A DNA stretch of 64,000 nucleotides. Origin: Chitinophagales bacterium. Its GTDB lineage: Bacteria > Bacteroidota > Bacteroidia > Chitinophagales > Chitinophagaceae. This document shows, piece by piece, positions 1-9,323 of the stretch (position 1 is its first letter; the number at the start of each line of letters is the position of its first letter). The notes beneath the pieces are model-generated. The model was not told the origin of the DNA and did no database searches. It saw only the letters and a program-made list of their open reading frames with translations. The DNA lies in NCBI GenBank assembly GCA_013298665.1, contig JAAFIK010000017.1:21217-85216 (forward strand), read 5' to 3'. The translations under genes and the position numbers were made by a program.

Positions 1-156
1 GTCGTTTACGATTACGTCAAAACACTCGTCGCTGCCGTATTTTTTACGGATCAGCGTTTTGAAGACGTCTTCCATCACTTTCATCAGTGTAGGGCGGTCG
101 ATATTCTCTGCGTCCTTAAATTCCTGAAATGAGTCGATTAAATTAATTCGTGCCAT
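1..156 (-). CDS. nusA: Transcription elongation/termination factor NusA (N-terminal part)
   Basis: Only the first 52 codons lie in the window; the gene runs off the left edge. The start reads MARINLIDSFQEFKD and continues through a stretch with NIDRPTLMKVMEDVF and IRKKYGSDECFDVIVN, which I recognise as the N-terminal RNA-polymerase-binding domain of Bacteroidota NusA. NusA binds RNA polymerase and modulates pausing, termination and antitermination. The gene lies 58 bp downstream of rimP on the same strand, the conserved rimP-nusA(-infB) order, which supports the call. Confidence 0.85.
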   Translation of the reverse strand, partial: MARINLIDSFQEFKDAENIDRPTLMKVMEDVFKTLIRKKYGSDECFDVIVND

Positions 157-214
157 AGACCTCGCCGGCTGCTTTTTGACTTCCCCGCCGGTAAAGGGGT
201 TTTGTTATCGATAT

Positions 215-679
215 TTAAAATGAAACCTCTATAATGGTCTGCCGGATAGCAGCAAACAGCACCGTTTCTTTTACAAGTACGGCCTTTTTGCCTTTGCCCT
301 CGCTGCGTTCTATCTCTACAGCATCAGCACTTACCGCCAGCAGCTTTCCTGTCTTTTTGCTGTTGTCTTCGAGCGTTATCTCCACCATCCGGCCGGTATT
401 CTTAACATACTGGCGATGCAGCAACAACGGCTCACCTATACCCGGACTCGACACCTCAAGCGAAAAATTGCCATCGGGGTACAGCCCTTTTTCTTCCATA
501 ATTTTGTACAAAGCACGATTGATCCGGATGCACTTCTCAATACCTAAGCCACTGTCTGCATCAAGAAAAATCCTGATATTATTAACCGGCTTTACCCGGA
601 TAGACACCAGAAAAATGTCATCCGTCAAAAGCGGCACAACAAGCGCCTCAACCTCCTGTATTTGCGTTACTGCAGTCAT
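215..679 (-). CDS. rimP: Ribosome maturation factor RimP
   Basis: A 154-residue protein if translation starts at MTAVTQIQEVEAL; a longer reading frame upstream adds 14 basic residues that do not look conserved. RimP helps assemble the 30S subunit in the cytoplasm. The family signature is visible in the middle: a run with DADSGLGIEKCIRINRAL followed by LEVSSPGIGEPLL, the RimP N-terminal domain motif (usually 'LEVSSPGLDRPL'). The C-terminal SH3-like part follows. It lies directly upstream of nusA, the usual operon partner. Confidence 0.92.
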   Translation of the reverse strand: MTAVTQIQEVEALVVPLLTDDIFLVSIRVKPVNNIRIFLDADSGLGIEKCIRINRALYKIMEEKGLYPDGNFSLEVSSPGIGEPLLLHRQYVKNTGRMVEITLEDNSKKTGKLLAVSADAVEIERSEGKGKKAVLVKETVLFAAIRQTIIEVSF

Positions 680-883
680 AGTAAAAGAAGAAGGGAACGG
701 TCTTCGTTCCCTTCTGTACATTCATTTTCCGCTGCAAATATAGCCAAAACTATTGGAAATGCAAATTTTGAAGCCGTGGATATGGGAAAATGACAACAAA
801 AAACGCCGATCGCCCGGCACCCGTATGCCACCATCTACCCCTCTTCTTTCCCGGCAAACAACCGCAACCTTCCGGCTACCGGC

Positions 884-910
884 ATAAAAAAACCGGGTTG
901 TTACCCGGTT
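884..910 (-). terminator. Intrinsic terminator after dnaN
   Basis: Read on the minus strand, an 8-bp perfect stem (AACCGGGT / ACCCGGTT) with a 4-base loop is followed by a run of seven T. It sits about 20 bp past the dnaN stop codon and would end the dnaN transcript before rimP. Confidence 0.75.
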
Positions 911-930
911 ATATATACCTGATTCATTGC

Positions 931-2046
931 TTAGTTGTTCAGCATCAGTGGCATTACGAGCATCAGCAATTCTTCATTTTCCGACTGCTCACTGGGCTTT
1001 ATGATACCAGCCTTGGTGGGCGTACTCAATTCCATACCTACTTCTGTGGTTTCGGCGCCATTCAGCATCTCGATGAGGAATTTGGCATTGAAAGCAATCT
1101 GCAGGTCTTCCCCGTCGTACTGGCAGACCATGCGCTCGTTACCCTCAAAGCTGAAGTCCACATCCTGGGCAGCCAACTGCAATTCACTACCTGTAATGGT
1201 CAGGGCAACCTGATTGGTGCTTTTGTTACTGAATATGCTTACCCGGCGCAGGGCATTCTGAAAATCACCCCGGTTAACGGTCATCTTATACGGATTATCC
1301 ACCGGAATCACCACTTTATAATCCGGGAACCGGGCGTCAATAAGCCGGCAAACCAACTCTGTGCCACCATGTGTTACAAAAAGATGGTTGCTGTTATAAC
1401 TCAGTTTGAGTACATCACTATTATCGGGAAGCGCACTCTTGAGCAGATTCAGCGGCTTGCGTGGTACAATGAAAGAATCCTTTTGCGGGCAACTTACATC
1501 GGTACGCATATAACGTACCAGACGATGTGCATCAGTAGCCACAAATGTGAGCCCTTTTTTATCCAGTTCAAAAAACACACCGGTCATGGCAGGGCGGAGA
1601 TCATCGCTGCTCACCGCAAATATGGTTTTATTAATCGCCGTTACCAGTCCGCTGGAACTCATTTCAAAACTGTTGGCATCGTCGGCTGCCGGTTCTTTCG
1701 GGAAATTATCCGGGTTTTCACCCATCACCTTGTACTTACCATTATCACTCGTAATTTCTACCGAAAAACTCTTATCAATAGTAAATGTAAGCGGCTGTTC
1801 CGGGATATTTTTCAGTGAATCCATCAGGATCTTGGCCGGAATACACACCCTTCCACTGTCTTTGGCTTCGATATCCATATGGATCTTCATCACCGTTTCC
1901 AGATCTGTGGCAACTACGGTCAGCTTGTTTTTATCGATCTCAAACAAAAAATCCTCCAGTATAGGCAGTACGGTATTGGAATTAATCACCCCGCTGATCT
2001 GCTGCAACTGTTTTAATAACCCCGAAGACGATACGATAAACTTCAT
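931..2046 (-). CDS. dnaN: DNA polymerase III beta subunit (sliding clamp)
   Basis: 371 residues, the normal length for the beta clamp. The N-terminus MKFIVSSSGLLKQLQQI and the motifs TVLPILEDFLFE, SFEMSSSGLV and TDAHRLVRY are classic for DnaN. The C-terminus ends MLVMPLMLNN, matching the usual 'PMR/PLMLN' tail that lines the protein-binding pocket. The homodimeric ring tethers polymerase III to DNA and recruits mismatch-repair and ligase factors. The gene stands alone with its own TAnnTTTG promoter and terminator. Confidence 0.97.
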   Translation of the reverse strand: MKFIVSSSGLLKQLQQISGVINSNTVLPILEDFLFEIDKNKLTVVATDLETVMKIHMDIEAKDSGRVCIPAKILMDSLKNIPEQPLTFTIDKSFSVEITSDNGKYKVMGENPDNFPKEPAADDANSFEMSSSGLVTAINKTIFAVSSDDLRPAMTGVFFELDKKGLTFVATDAHRLVRYMRTDVSCPQKDSFIVPRKPLNLLKSALPDNSDVLKLSYNSNHLFVTHGGTELVCRLIDARFPDYKVVIPVDNPYKMTVNRGDFQNALRRVSIFSNKSTNQVALTITGSELQLAAQDVDFSFEGNERMVCQYDGEDLQIAFNAKFLIEMLNGAETTEVGMELSTPTKAGIIKPSEQSENEELLMLVMPLMLNN

Positions 2047-2069
2047 AATGCTATGATTGTGTTAAAAAA

Positions 2070-2101
2070 CAAAGATAAAATAATGGCGCTAATCAGTACA
2101 A
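2070..2101 (-). promoter_or_regulatory. dnaN promoter (Bacteroidota type)
   Basis: On the minus strand a TATCTTTG box (2070-2077) matches the Bacteroidota -7 consensus TAnnTTTG. A TTG lies 21 bp further upstream (2099-2101), a suitable -33 element. The dnaN ATG follows about 23 nt after the box. Confidence 0.6.
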
Positions 2102-2334
2102 CTATTATTTATCCCGGCCAATAACACCACCAGGAAGTACCCGGGCAAAGCTTTCAGGAGCCGGTTTACCAAAGCCGGGGCGTGAAAAATCATCCCGCAA
2201 GGTTATTTTAACCCAAATCGTAGTTATTGCGGGGCTTTTTTCTATTTTTAGGTTTCTTACCGGGTACGCGACTGGTACTTCCCCATCAGGTATGTAAAAG
2301 CCTCCCCCGCCGGGTTAAAGCCAGGATACTGCTC

Positions 2335-5226
2335 ATGCAATCAAAACTGCTGTATATCATTTGTATGTTGCACTTTGCCATTTTTGGTAAAGGGTTCGCA
2401 CAATCAACACAGGCCGTTACCTACACCACAAAGGATGGACTGCCTTCCAATAATATATACCTCACCCGTATCGACAAAAAAGGGTTTTTATGGATCGCTA
2501 CCGACAATGGGTTAGCCCGGTTTGACGGAAAGAGATTTAAAGTATTTACCACCGCACAAGGCCTTACCGACAATGAAATCGTGGATCTGCATATCGACAG
2601 CAATAATGTTATATGGGCCATACCATTCCTGCACACACCCTGCTATTTCAATGAAAAAAAGCAGCGGTTTGAAAATCCGGATACAGATCCCGAGTTGGGA
2701 AAGATTATTGTTGGTAATACCAACAGCGTCAGCGCTTTACGTTTCGGAGGCATTTTGTTTGGCACCAATACCCGTAATGCCTATCTCTACCGCAATGGAA
2801 AAACAACCCTTTACCAGGAGTATATTGGCAAAAGACTATCTGCATTCAGAAAAGCCGTGGACTACCAGCCGGATAAGTACCTGCTCTTTTCTGATGACAG
2901 TATCCGGCGTTTTGAAGAGGGAAAAATAAGTGCCTCATTTGCAGCGCCCAAAACACTGTCGTCCATCACACTCCTTTACGACCGTGTTGCCGCAGTAATG
3001 AATGACGAAGTAATGGTGATGCGGGTAGCCGGTGATGGTATACCACAGGTGCTGCACCAGAAAAAATTCAGCTTCCCGGTTACCTTTTTTTCCTTTACGG
3101 GCAAACATTTTATGGTAGTAACCCATACCGGCAGCAAATACCTCGTGGATACGGCTACGCTGGAGATCAGGGAAGAACTGGTAAACAGCAATACCGTCAG
3201 AAGTGTGCTTGAAGACAACAATGGAAATACATGGCTCTGTACCGTCAACAGCGGACTGATCAAAATACAGCCCAAAAACATCAAACCATTTTTTCCGGCA
3301 GAACTCGCGGCAACCTTCAATACGCTGGCCAAAACCAGCCAATTGCTGATATCGGGTAATAATTCCGGCGAACTCATCTCTTACGATGGCCTGTTTCACA
3401 TCAATAAAGTACAACTATCCGATGCTAAAAAGCTCGATGGCACCATACGTAAAATTATACCCCTGCCCGAAGCCATATTTGTATCCTGCCAGGGAGGGTC
3501 GGTATTGATGAACAAATCGGGTACAAAGATACTCAGGCGGTTTGAGCGATCGCGCAACAACGCATCCAAAATGGCGGCTAAAATCAATGATTCCATGATT
3601 TGTATGGGGTCGCATGCCATGGCTTATAAGTACAACTATTACCGGAATACCTATACAGACAGCGTGTTGAAACGGGTATCGGCACTTTGTGTAGACAAGG
3701 ACGGAGACATTTATATCGGCTCTACAGACGGCATTTACAAATGGACCGCCAACCACCTGCAGACCTTCGGTCAGCGCCATAAAGCCCTTTCTTACCGTAC
3801 CAATACCATCATTCAAAGCCCTGAGGGACTGGTTTGGGTGGGTTTGGGCACCGATACACTGGTCGTAATGCAGCAGGATAACCCGATCGCCTTCATCCCC
3901 CTTGGCCGGGCCATCATTGGCAGTATGTGCAAGGCCCTTTATTGCGACAAACCGGGCCAGGTATGGTTGGGTACCAATAAAGGATTGAATAAAATCAACT
4001 ACAGTTTTGCAGACAATACATTTACCTACAGCAGCACAGCATTTGGCATGGCTGATGGCTTACCCGGCGAGCAGGTTAACGACATCACCGGCTTCAACGA
4101 TACCATGTACGTTGCTACACAGGGAGGGCTCTGTTTTCTGCCGGAAAACCTGCGGGTTGACACAAAGGACATTCCCTCCTTTATCAACAGCGTAAGCATC
4201 AACGGTACAGACCGGGTACTGGAGCCATCGTACGAGCTGAATTATGATGAGAACAACATCAGCATAGATTTTTCAGGAATTGACCTCAGCGGATTTATTC
4301 CCCATTTTGAATACAGCATCAATAACGGGTCCTGGCTACCCACCGAACGCATCGAACTCAGCCGGTTGGCTCCGGGGTCGTACAATATCCGCATAAGAGC
4401 CATCAATCGCGACAGCACACCCTCTGCCCGGGAAGCAAGGATTGATTTTTATATCCGTACCCCCTTCTGGAAGAATAGTCTTTTCTGGTTGCTGGCCACG
4501 TTCCTCTGCTTTGGAGCAATCATTTATTTTTTACAGAAACGGAGCCGGGAAAAACAGCGGCTCGCACTTGCACGGTCGGAAACGGAAAGAAAACTCGCAC
4601 AATTGGAAATGCAGGCGCTGATGGCGCAGATCAATCCCCACTTTGTATTCAATTGCCTCAACTCCATTAAAGGGCTGGTATACGACAAAGCCTACAAACA
4701 GGCCGACAGCTACCTGGATAAGTTTGCCGATCTTTTACGCAGCACAATGGATAATGCCGAAGCTTCGGTGATCACGCTGGAAAAGGAAATCAATTACCTC
4801 GATACCTACCTGCAATTGGAAAAGCTTCGGTTTGACAATACCTTTGATTACGTCATCAATGCCAATGCAGCCATAGATGCCCGTTCATGCTATGTACCGG
4901 CCATGCTGCTGCAGCCATATGTAGAGAATGCCATACGCCACGGTGTCCGTTACCTCGACAGCCGGAAAGGCAATATTACCATTTCGGCACATACAACAAA
5001 AGATACACTGGTATTTACCATTGAAGATGATGGCATCGGCCGCGCAAAAGCCCAGGCACTCAAAAGCAGCCGGCATATGGAATACCAGAGCCGGGGAATG
5101 CTGCTGAGCAAAAGAAGGGCTGAGTTGTACCAGATCGGACAGCAAGTGATCGACAAAACAGACGAAACAGGAAACGGTACAGGAACCATCATTGTATTAC
5201 AGATACCGCTGTCACTTAAACCATAA
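2335..5226 (+). CDS. Propeller-type sensor histidine kinase (LytS/His_kinase family)
   Basis: A 963-residue protein when started at MQSKLLYIICMLHFA, which begins a good signal peptide; the frame extends 36 codons further upstream without signal-like character. Order of domains: signal peptide (1-23), a long periplasmic beta-propeller of two-component regulator repeats (first copies TKDGLPSNNIY and FLWIATDNGLARFDG), a Y_Y_Y domain ending near 'SYNIRIRAINRD', one membrane helix (SLFWLLATFLCFGAIIYFL), then a cytoplasmic His_kinase module. The phospho-acceptor is His769 in QINPHFVFNCLNS, and the ATP-binding region has LQPYVENAIRHG and DDGIGR. The LytTR regulator follows after 8 bp, so the pair forms a two-component system. 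The signal is not evident from sequence. Shorter than the one-piece 'hybrid' sensors of the phylum. Confidence 0.9.
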   Translation: MQSKLLYIICMLHFAIFGKGFAQSTQAVTYTTKDGLPSNNIYLTRIDKKGFLWIATDNGLARFDGKRFKVFTTAQGLTDNEIVDLHIDSNNVIWAIPFLHTPCYFNEKKQRFENPDTDPELGKIIVGNTNSVSALRFGGILFGTNTRNAYLYRNGKTTLYQEYIGKRLSAFRKAVDYQPDKYLLFSDDSIRRFEEGKISASFAAPKTLSSITLLYDRVAAVMNDEVMVMRVAGDGIPQVLHQKKFSFPVTFFSFTGKHFMVVTHTGSKYLVDTATLEIREELVNSNTVRSVLEDNNGNTWLCTVNSGLIKIQPKNIKPFFPAELAATFNTLAKTSQLLISGNNSGELISYDGLFHINKVQLSDAKKLDGTIRKIIPLPEAIFVSCQGGSVLMNKSGTKILRRFERSRNNASKMAAKINDSMICMGSHAMAYKYNYYRNTYTDSVLKRVSALCVDKDGDIYIGSTDGIYKWTANHLQTFGQRHKALSYRTNTIIQSPEGLVWVGLGTDTLVVMQQDNPIAFIPLGRAIIGSMCKALYCDKPGQVWLGTNKGLNKINYSFADNTFTYSSTAFGMADGLPGEQVNDITGFNDTMYVATQGGLCFLPENLRVDTKDIPSFINSVSINGTDRVLEPSYELNYDENNISIDFSGIDLSGFIPHFEYSINNGSWLPTERIELSRLAPGSYNIRIRAINRDSTPSAREARIDFYIRTPFWKNSLFWLLATFLCFGAIIYFLQKRSREKQRLALARSETERKLAQLEMQALMAQINPHFVFNCLNSIKGLVYDKAYKQADSYLDKFADLLRSTMDNAEASVITLEKEINYLDTYLQLEKLRFDNTFDYVINANAAIDARSCYVPAMLLQPYVENAIRHGVRYLDSRKGNITISAHTTKDTLVFTIEDDGIGRAKAQALKSSRHMEYQSRGMLLSKRRAELYQIGQQVIDKTDETGNGTGTIIVLQIPLSLKP

Positions 5227-5234
5227 ATCAAAAC

Positions 5235-5999
5235 ATGACTACAATCAGTTGTATTATTCTCGATGATGAGCCCCAAAACGTAAAGTTGCTCGGACACATG
5301 ATAGCAGAATATTGTCCGCACCTGCAGGTACTCGCCGCAGAAACCAATGCAGAAAAGGGGCTTACCCATATAGAAGCCCTCCAGCCGCAGTTGCTCTTTC
5401 TTGATGTGGAAATGCCCAGACTTAACGGGTTTGATGTATTAAAGAAACTGGAGCCTGTTGACTTTGAGGTCATCTTTGTTACAGCCTATAACAAATATGC
5501 CGTAGAAGCCTTCGAAGTACATGCCACTGGTTTTATCACCAAGCCCGTAGCCGCTGAAAAACTAATCGCCGCGGTAGAAACGGCAACCCGCCGTATTGCG
5601 GAAAAGGCCGTTAATAAAAACATTTTCAGTCTTCTGGCACAAACCACAACCGATAACCACGCACAGAAGATCCCGCTATCAACTTCAAACGGATTGCTTT
5701 TTGTAAAAATAGCAGACATCATGTATTGCGAAAGCAGCGGAAACTATACCCATTTTTTCATGAACGATGACCAGAAAATTGTAGTAAGCCGCCAGTTGGG
5801 CGAATATGAAAAACTATTGCCCGAAAAAGATTTTATCCGCATACACGACAAATACATCATCAACCTGTCGTATATAAAAGCCTATATTAAAGGTAGTGGT
5901 GGTGATGTGGTGCTGGAAAATGGGCGCGAACTCCCGGTAGCCAGCCGGCGCAAGGATGATTTTTTACTGCGCTTTGAGAAATGGCTGCGGCGGAAATGA
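5235..5999 (+). CDS. LytTR-family response regulator
   Basis: 254 residues. Receiver domain 1-120: acidic pair DD at 10-11, phospho-acceptor Asp57 in LLFLDVEMPRLNG, conserved Thr/Lys in VTAYNKYAVEAF and ITKPV. DNA-binding LytTR domain about 150-250, with YCESSGNYTHFF and FIRIHDKYIINLSYI, the normal LytTR signature. Starts 8 bp after the sensor kinase and is certainly its partner. LytTR regulators bind direct repeats upstream of target promoters; no obvious target gene adjoins, since the next gene is 415 bp away on the other strand. Confidence 0.94.
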   Translation: MTTISCIILDDEPQNVKLLGHMIAEYCPHLQVLAAETNAEKGLTHIEALQPQLLFLDVEMPRLNGFDVLKKLEPVDFEVIFVTAYNKYAVEAFEVHATGFITKPVAAEKLIAAVETATRRIAEKAVNKNIFSLLAQTTTDNHAQKIPLSTSNGLLFVKIADIMYCESSGNYTHFFMNDDQKIVVSRQLGEYEKLLPEKDFIRIHDKYIINLSYIKAYIKGSGGDVVLENGRELPVASRRKDDFLLRFEKWLRRK

Positions 6000-6179
6000 T
6001 TAAAGATACAGGGGAAGAGAAGCAGGATGTGACACATAAGACATAAGAGGACACCCGTTATGTAACCCGATGTTCAAGACACTCTGCTGCCGCTCCGGAT
6101 TTGAGATAAAAGACGCCAGATTCAGAAAAACCCGGTTCTGTAGCGCGTACTGACTAAGTAGTCAACCCAAAGTTGAAAC

Positions 6180-6368
6180 ACGGCTTCCGTCCGCTCAGGT
6201 TCTGCAAATACAGCTCATGGAAGCCGGTAATAGTAGATAATTTGGCAGAAAGTGTTGCAGCAACCATTGCAGCTCAATGTTACGGCAGCATCCCTTCTCC
6301 AGTTTACGGCTGCTGCGCATTTTGTTGAAATAGTCGTACAGGTAGCATTTTAACAGTGTCCCGGATTC
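6180..6368 (-). pseudogene. IS1182-type transposase remnant (N-terminal fragment, frameshifted)
   Basis: Minus-strand translation from 6368 gives ESGTLLKCYLYDYFNKMRSS then RKLEKGCCRNIELQWLLQ, an unmistakable copy of the conserved N-terminal stretch of IS1182-type (DUF772) transposases, usually 'LLKLYLYGYLNRIRSSRRLE...RNIELMWLL'. After 'LPNY' near 6235 the homology moves to another frame (STITGFHE, expected 'TIADFRKDN') and a stop follows. No start, no catalytic DDE part and no terminal repeats are visible, so this is a decayed fragment. It marks the left edge of the AT-rich block. The stretch 6000-6179 beyond it holds nothing I recognise. Confidence 0.72.
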
Positions 6369-6414
6369 TTAAGGTGGCCGCCCTTCCTGTCTGGATTATT
6401 AAATAATACTTGTC

Positions 6415-7839
6415 TTAATTTATCCTCCATCGAATAAAAATATGTCCATTTACTGGCCGGGAGGTACTTACAGAACCAGCAAATATGCTGGTGATTGGCA
6501 TATGTGCATCACAGCCAATTTCAAACGTCTTTAAATTGTATGATACCCCAAGTCTTGCTGAAATAAAAGAGGATTTAAAGTATTTCCAGTCTTGTGATGA
6601 TTTTTTAATTCCATATAACGAATCAGTAAGTAATACGCCACTTGACAACCGTGTTGTTTGCTGATTTATCAACGCTGCATACTGCCAATTAAAATTAAGG
6701 CCGCCACCAATATTCCATTTAGTACTTAGATGGTAATTGTATTGCAGTCCTACGTATACAGAGTTTGTTTTAATTAAAACCGTGTTTCTCCGGATCAGCG
6801 TTGAATCCTGAACAGAAAAAGAGCCAGTAAAGGTTGCAACAACTTTACTTCCGGTAAAATATTGCTGCTCCGGTTTCAGCAATAATAATAATTCATTGGC
6901 CCGTTTTCCGATAATTTTACTTACCCATAAACCAGGTAGCAGTAAATTATAAGGCTGGTTTTTAGCATTTGTGCCGGTAAAATATTCATTAAATCCATAG
7001 ACAGGAATATTTACATTCCATTGGATACCGTAATGAAATGCCGCTCCGTTTTTATTGTTTTTCCTTCTGCTTTTGTTGGTGGAAGTTGTTGGTGATGATT
7101 GGTTAGCCGTAATGCTATCCGTGTTTCTGGAGGCTGTAACAACCTTGGGAGAATCAATCAAACTTACCTCCGTGTTTACCCTGGTTGGTTGGGAAGCCTG
7201 TTTGGTATTAACTGTTTGGGCAGAATCATTCAAGCCTTTATTTTCTGCTGTCCTTTTTTGATTCTGTGTGCCACTCAGGGTACTGATGTTCTGGTCAGGA
7301 TAATTACTCCCCGTATTTGGAAACCGTATTGGTTTCTGTTTTACTGTGTCTTTGAGCAAGAGGTTTCGTACAATTGCATCCTTTTTCTTTATAGTTTGGT
7401 TTTTAGTTTTGAGGTTCCTGTTTTGCAATGTAGCATTGGCTTTTGCCAAAGGTTTTTTGCTGATATTTGTGTTTACTTTCTGCGGGTCTGGTTTTTGTCT
7501 CTGCTTTGGAGGGTTATCCTGGAATATCACATATCCGGAATAAAAGGAATAATATAAAGAAGTAGTTTTTCTTATCTGCTGAAGAATTTCCTGGATAGAA
7601 TACCGGGATTTTTTAAAATTAATTTCTTTAGATCCTTTCACCTTTACTGAGTTAAAGGAAAATCTAATTGCACTTCTTTTATGAACAACTTTTGTGAGTG
7701 AGTCCAATGAAATATTTCCATCAAGCAAAAAAATGTCTTTATCCGCTTTTGACTGCTTCAGTTGCCCTTGTGCAATAGTGTATTTACTCGCTGAAAAAAC
7801 GAGAAACAATATCAGGCAAATAAAATATCGCTTATTCAC
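6415..7839 (-). CDS. Exported STN-like domain / linker / outer-membrane barrel protein
   Basis: 474 residues, not a family I can name. A signal peptide (1-23, ending YTIAQ) is followed by an STN-like domain (about 36-105; LDGNISLDSLTKVVHKRS and YSIQEILQQIRKTTSLYYSF), the fold that contacts FecR-type anti-sigma factors in TonB-dependent transducers. Next is a low-complexity linker rich in K, N, T and Q (about 108-255), then about 210 residues of alternating aromatic strands ending HIFIRWRIN, a terminal aromatic pattern fitting an outer-membrane barrel. The start overlaps the fecR-like gene by 8 bp, so the three genes sigma-FecR-barrel form one operon. Likely the surface or periplasmic sensor feeding the anti-sigma factor; inferred from order and the STN domain. 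Confidence 0.7.
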   Translation of the reverse strand: MNKRYFICLILFLVFSASKYTIAQGQLKQSKADKDIFLLDGNISLDSLTKVVHKRSAIRFSFNSVKVKGSKEINFKKSRYSIQEILQQIRKTTSLYYSFYSGYVIFQDNPPKQRQKPDPQKVNTNISKKPLAKANATLQNRNLKTKNQTIKKKDAIVRNLLLKDTVKQKPIRFPNTGSNYPDQNISTLSGTQNQKRTAENKGLNDSAQTVNTKQASQPTRVNTEVSLIDSPKVVTASRNTDSITANQSSPTTSTNKSRRKNNKNGAAFHYGIQWNVNIPVYGFNEYFTGTNAKNQPYNLLLPGLWVSKIIGKRANELLLLLKPEQQYFTGSKVVATFTGSFSVQDSTLIRRNTVLIKTNSVYVGLQYNYHLSTKWNIGGGLNFNWQYAALINQQTTRLSSGVLLTDSLYGIKKSSQDWKYFKSSFISARLGVSYNLKTFEIGCDAHMPITSIFAGSVSTSRPVNGHIFIRWRIN

Positions 7840-8725
7840 ATCCTTCTCCGGTTAATACAACTTGATTATTCTTTTCATCGATTTGATAACTAAAATTGAG
7901 TGTGTAAGCCAGTACATCAAATACTTCTTTCAGACTCCTGTTATCAAATCGTGTTGTTATCCTGCAGTTGTACAGGTTCTTATTTTTAAATACTATGGTA
8001 ACCCCATAAGTGTTTCCTATAGATTCAGCAGCTTCTTTAAGCGGGGTATCCATAAATTCAAAGATCCTTGTGGCATAACTGAATAAACTTACATCAACCT
8101 TTTGCTTATCACTCATATGCCTGGTTTTTTCATCATACTTCAAGGCCTCTCCTGCATTGAGTGTAATTTTTTTTCCATCTGCTTCAATTACAGCGCTTCC
8201 TGATTGTATATGTACAGATGAAACAGCCAATACTGTATCAAAAGATACATAAATATCTGCCTGTACGGGTACTACATCAAGAGTGCCGGCTTTTAAATGA
8301 TGTGCTGGTTGGTTACTGATTTGTCCTTCGGCGAAATAAGCAGCGCCCTTAACAGCGGTTTGCCTTTCTTCAGCCGTATTACCAAGTTCACTGATGCTGC
8401 TGTTTTTGTTTAAAAATGCTACCGTGCCATCTGATAAAATAACTTTCTGCGGTTGGGCATGACTATAATATGTTTTTACTGAAGGTTGTTTTTGGGGTGT
8501 ATCATTCAAAAAATAATATGCAGTTACTGCCATAATTATTAATCCAATTCCTGCATAAGTAAAATATTTTGCGGGAAAAGGTTTGCCTGATTTACCCAGG
8601 TTCGCTTTTCCTGGCATATTGTTAAGCAGATTTTTCATATCAGCCCATGCCTCATCTGCAGGAATATCCGGTTCTGGATAATTTTTTTGATTCAAGTGAT
8701 TGCTATGTAAATTTTTGTCATCCAT
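7832..8725 (-). CDS. FecR-family anti-sigma factor
   Basis: 297 residues from ATG 8725, which overlaps the stop of the sigma gene by 8 bp; an alternative ATG 24 bp upstream would add eight residues. A cytoplasmic sigma-binding segment (with EAWADMKNLLNNM) precedes one membrane helix (TYAGIGLIIMAVTAYYFL, about 56-73). The periplasmic FecR domain follows (LSDGTVAFLNKNSSI, KGAAYFAE), and a C-terminal DUF4974/STN-like domain (about 220-297) has ATRIFEFMDTPLKEAAESI and NRSLKEVFDVLAYTLNF. It should hold the ECF sigma factor until a signal arrives through an outer-membrane partner. Unlike most Bacteroidota FecR loci, no SusC-type TonB receptor follows. Confidence 0.9.
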   Translation of the reverse strand: MDDKNLHSNHLNQKNYPEPDIPADEAWADMKNLLNNMPGKANLGKSGKPFPAKYFTYAGIGLIIMAVTAYYFLNDTPQKQPSVKTYYSHAQPQKVILSDGTVAFLNKNSSISELGNTAEERQTAVKGAAYFAEGQISNQPAHHLKAGTLDVVPVQADIYVSFDTVLAVSSVHIQSGSAVIEADGKKITLNAGEALKYDEKTRHMSDKQKVDVSLFSYATRIFEFMDTPLKEAAESIGNTYGVTIVFKNKNLYNCRITTRFDNRSLKEVFDVLAYTLNFSYQIDEKNNQVVLTGEGCE

Positions 8726-9260
8726 TTTTTTTAATATTATGTTGTTCAAAAATTATTTTAAGCCTGCATCGGCATTCACTGAGGTGCCATTTTACCGCTC
8801 CTTCTTTCATATCAATAGAATCTGATATTTCTTTCATAGAGAAACCTTCCAGGTAATAAAGGCTGCAAACACATCTTGTTTTTGCCGGTAATTTATCCAG
8901 GTAATAGTAAATATCTTTCCATTCAAGCTGCTTAAACGGGTTGTTGTCAGTTTTTTCTTTTACATTTTCAGTCAGTTCAAAGGTGAGGTTTGTTTTCTTA
9001 TCCCTGATTACAGTAAGTGCCGAATTTCTAACTATTGTATAGACCCAGTTAAAAAAAGTGCCTTTACTTTCATCATATTGTTCTATATTTTTAAAAACCC
9101 TCAACATTCCATTGTTTAAAGCAGTTAGTATATCATGATTATCTTCAAAGAAGGTTTTGCACAACGCAAATAAAGCAGGGTAAAATTGCCGGTACAATTT
9201 TTCCTGGCTCAGTTGATTCTGCTTTTTACAGCCTGCAATAATATGTGAGATATTTTCCAA
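8718..9260 (-). CDS. ECF-type RNA polymerase sigma factor
   Basis: 180 residues. Region 2 (about 20-90) carries LYRQFYPALFALCKTFF and YDESKGTFFNWVYTIVRNSA. Region 4 (about 125-175) is a helix-turn-helix with AKTRCVCSLYYLEGFSMKEI and KEGAVKWHLSECRCRL. The only start compatible with an upstream in-frame stop and full region 2 is TTG at 9260. First gene of the sigma/FecR/barrel operon and probably autoregulated. The gene is AT-rich compared with the housekeeping genes to the right. Confidence 0.92.
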   Translation of the reverse strand: MENISHIIAGCKKQNQLSQEKLYRQFYPALFALCKTFFEDNHDILTALNNGMLRVFKNIEQYDESKGTFFNWVYTIVRNSALTVIRDKKTNLTFELTENVKEKTDNNPFKQLEWKDIYYYLDKLPAKTRCVCSLYYLEGFSMKEISDSIDMKEGAVKWHLSECRCRLKIIFEQHNIKKNG

Positions 9261-9270
9261 AACTTAAAAT

Positions 9271-9305
9271 GGAGCCGTTTTGCTTTTCCCGTCCAAAACG
9301 GCTCC
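9271..9305 (-). terminator. Intrinsic terminator after the 9324-10067 lipoprotein gene
   Basis: A 12-bp perfect stem, GGAGCCGTTTTG (9271-9282) with its complement at 9294-9305, and an 11-base loop. On the minus strand it is followed by ATTTTAAGTTTT. It separates the lipoprotein gene from the ECF sigma gene. Confidence 0.75.
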
Positions 9306-9323
9306 GTAAATTTAATTTATTTA

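Noticed and set aside
790..1818. 342-codon plus-strand frame over dnaN
   Set aside because: Exact antisense of dnaN; composition is that of a shadow frame and no family motif is seen.
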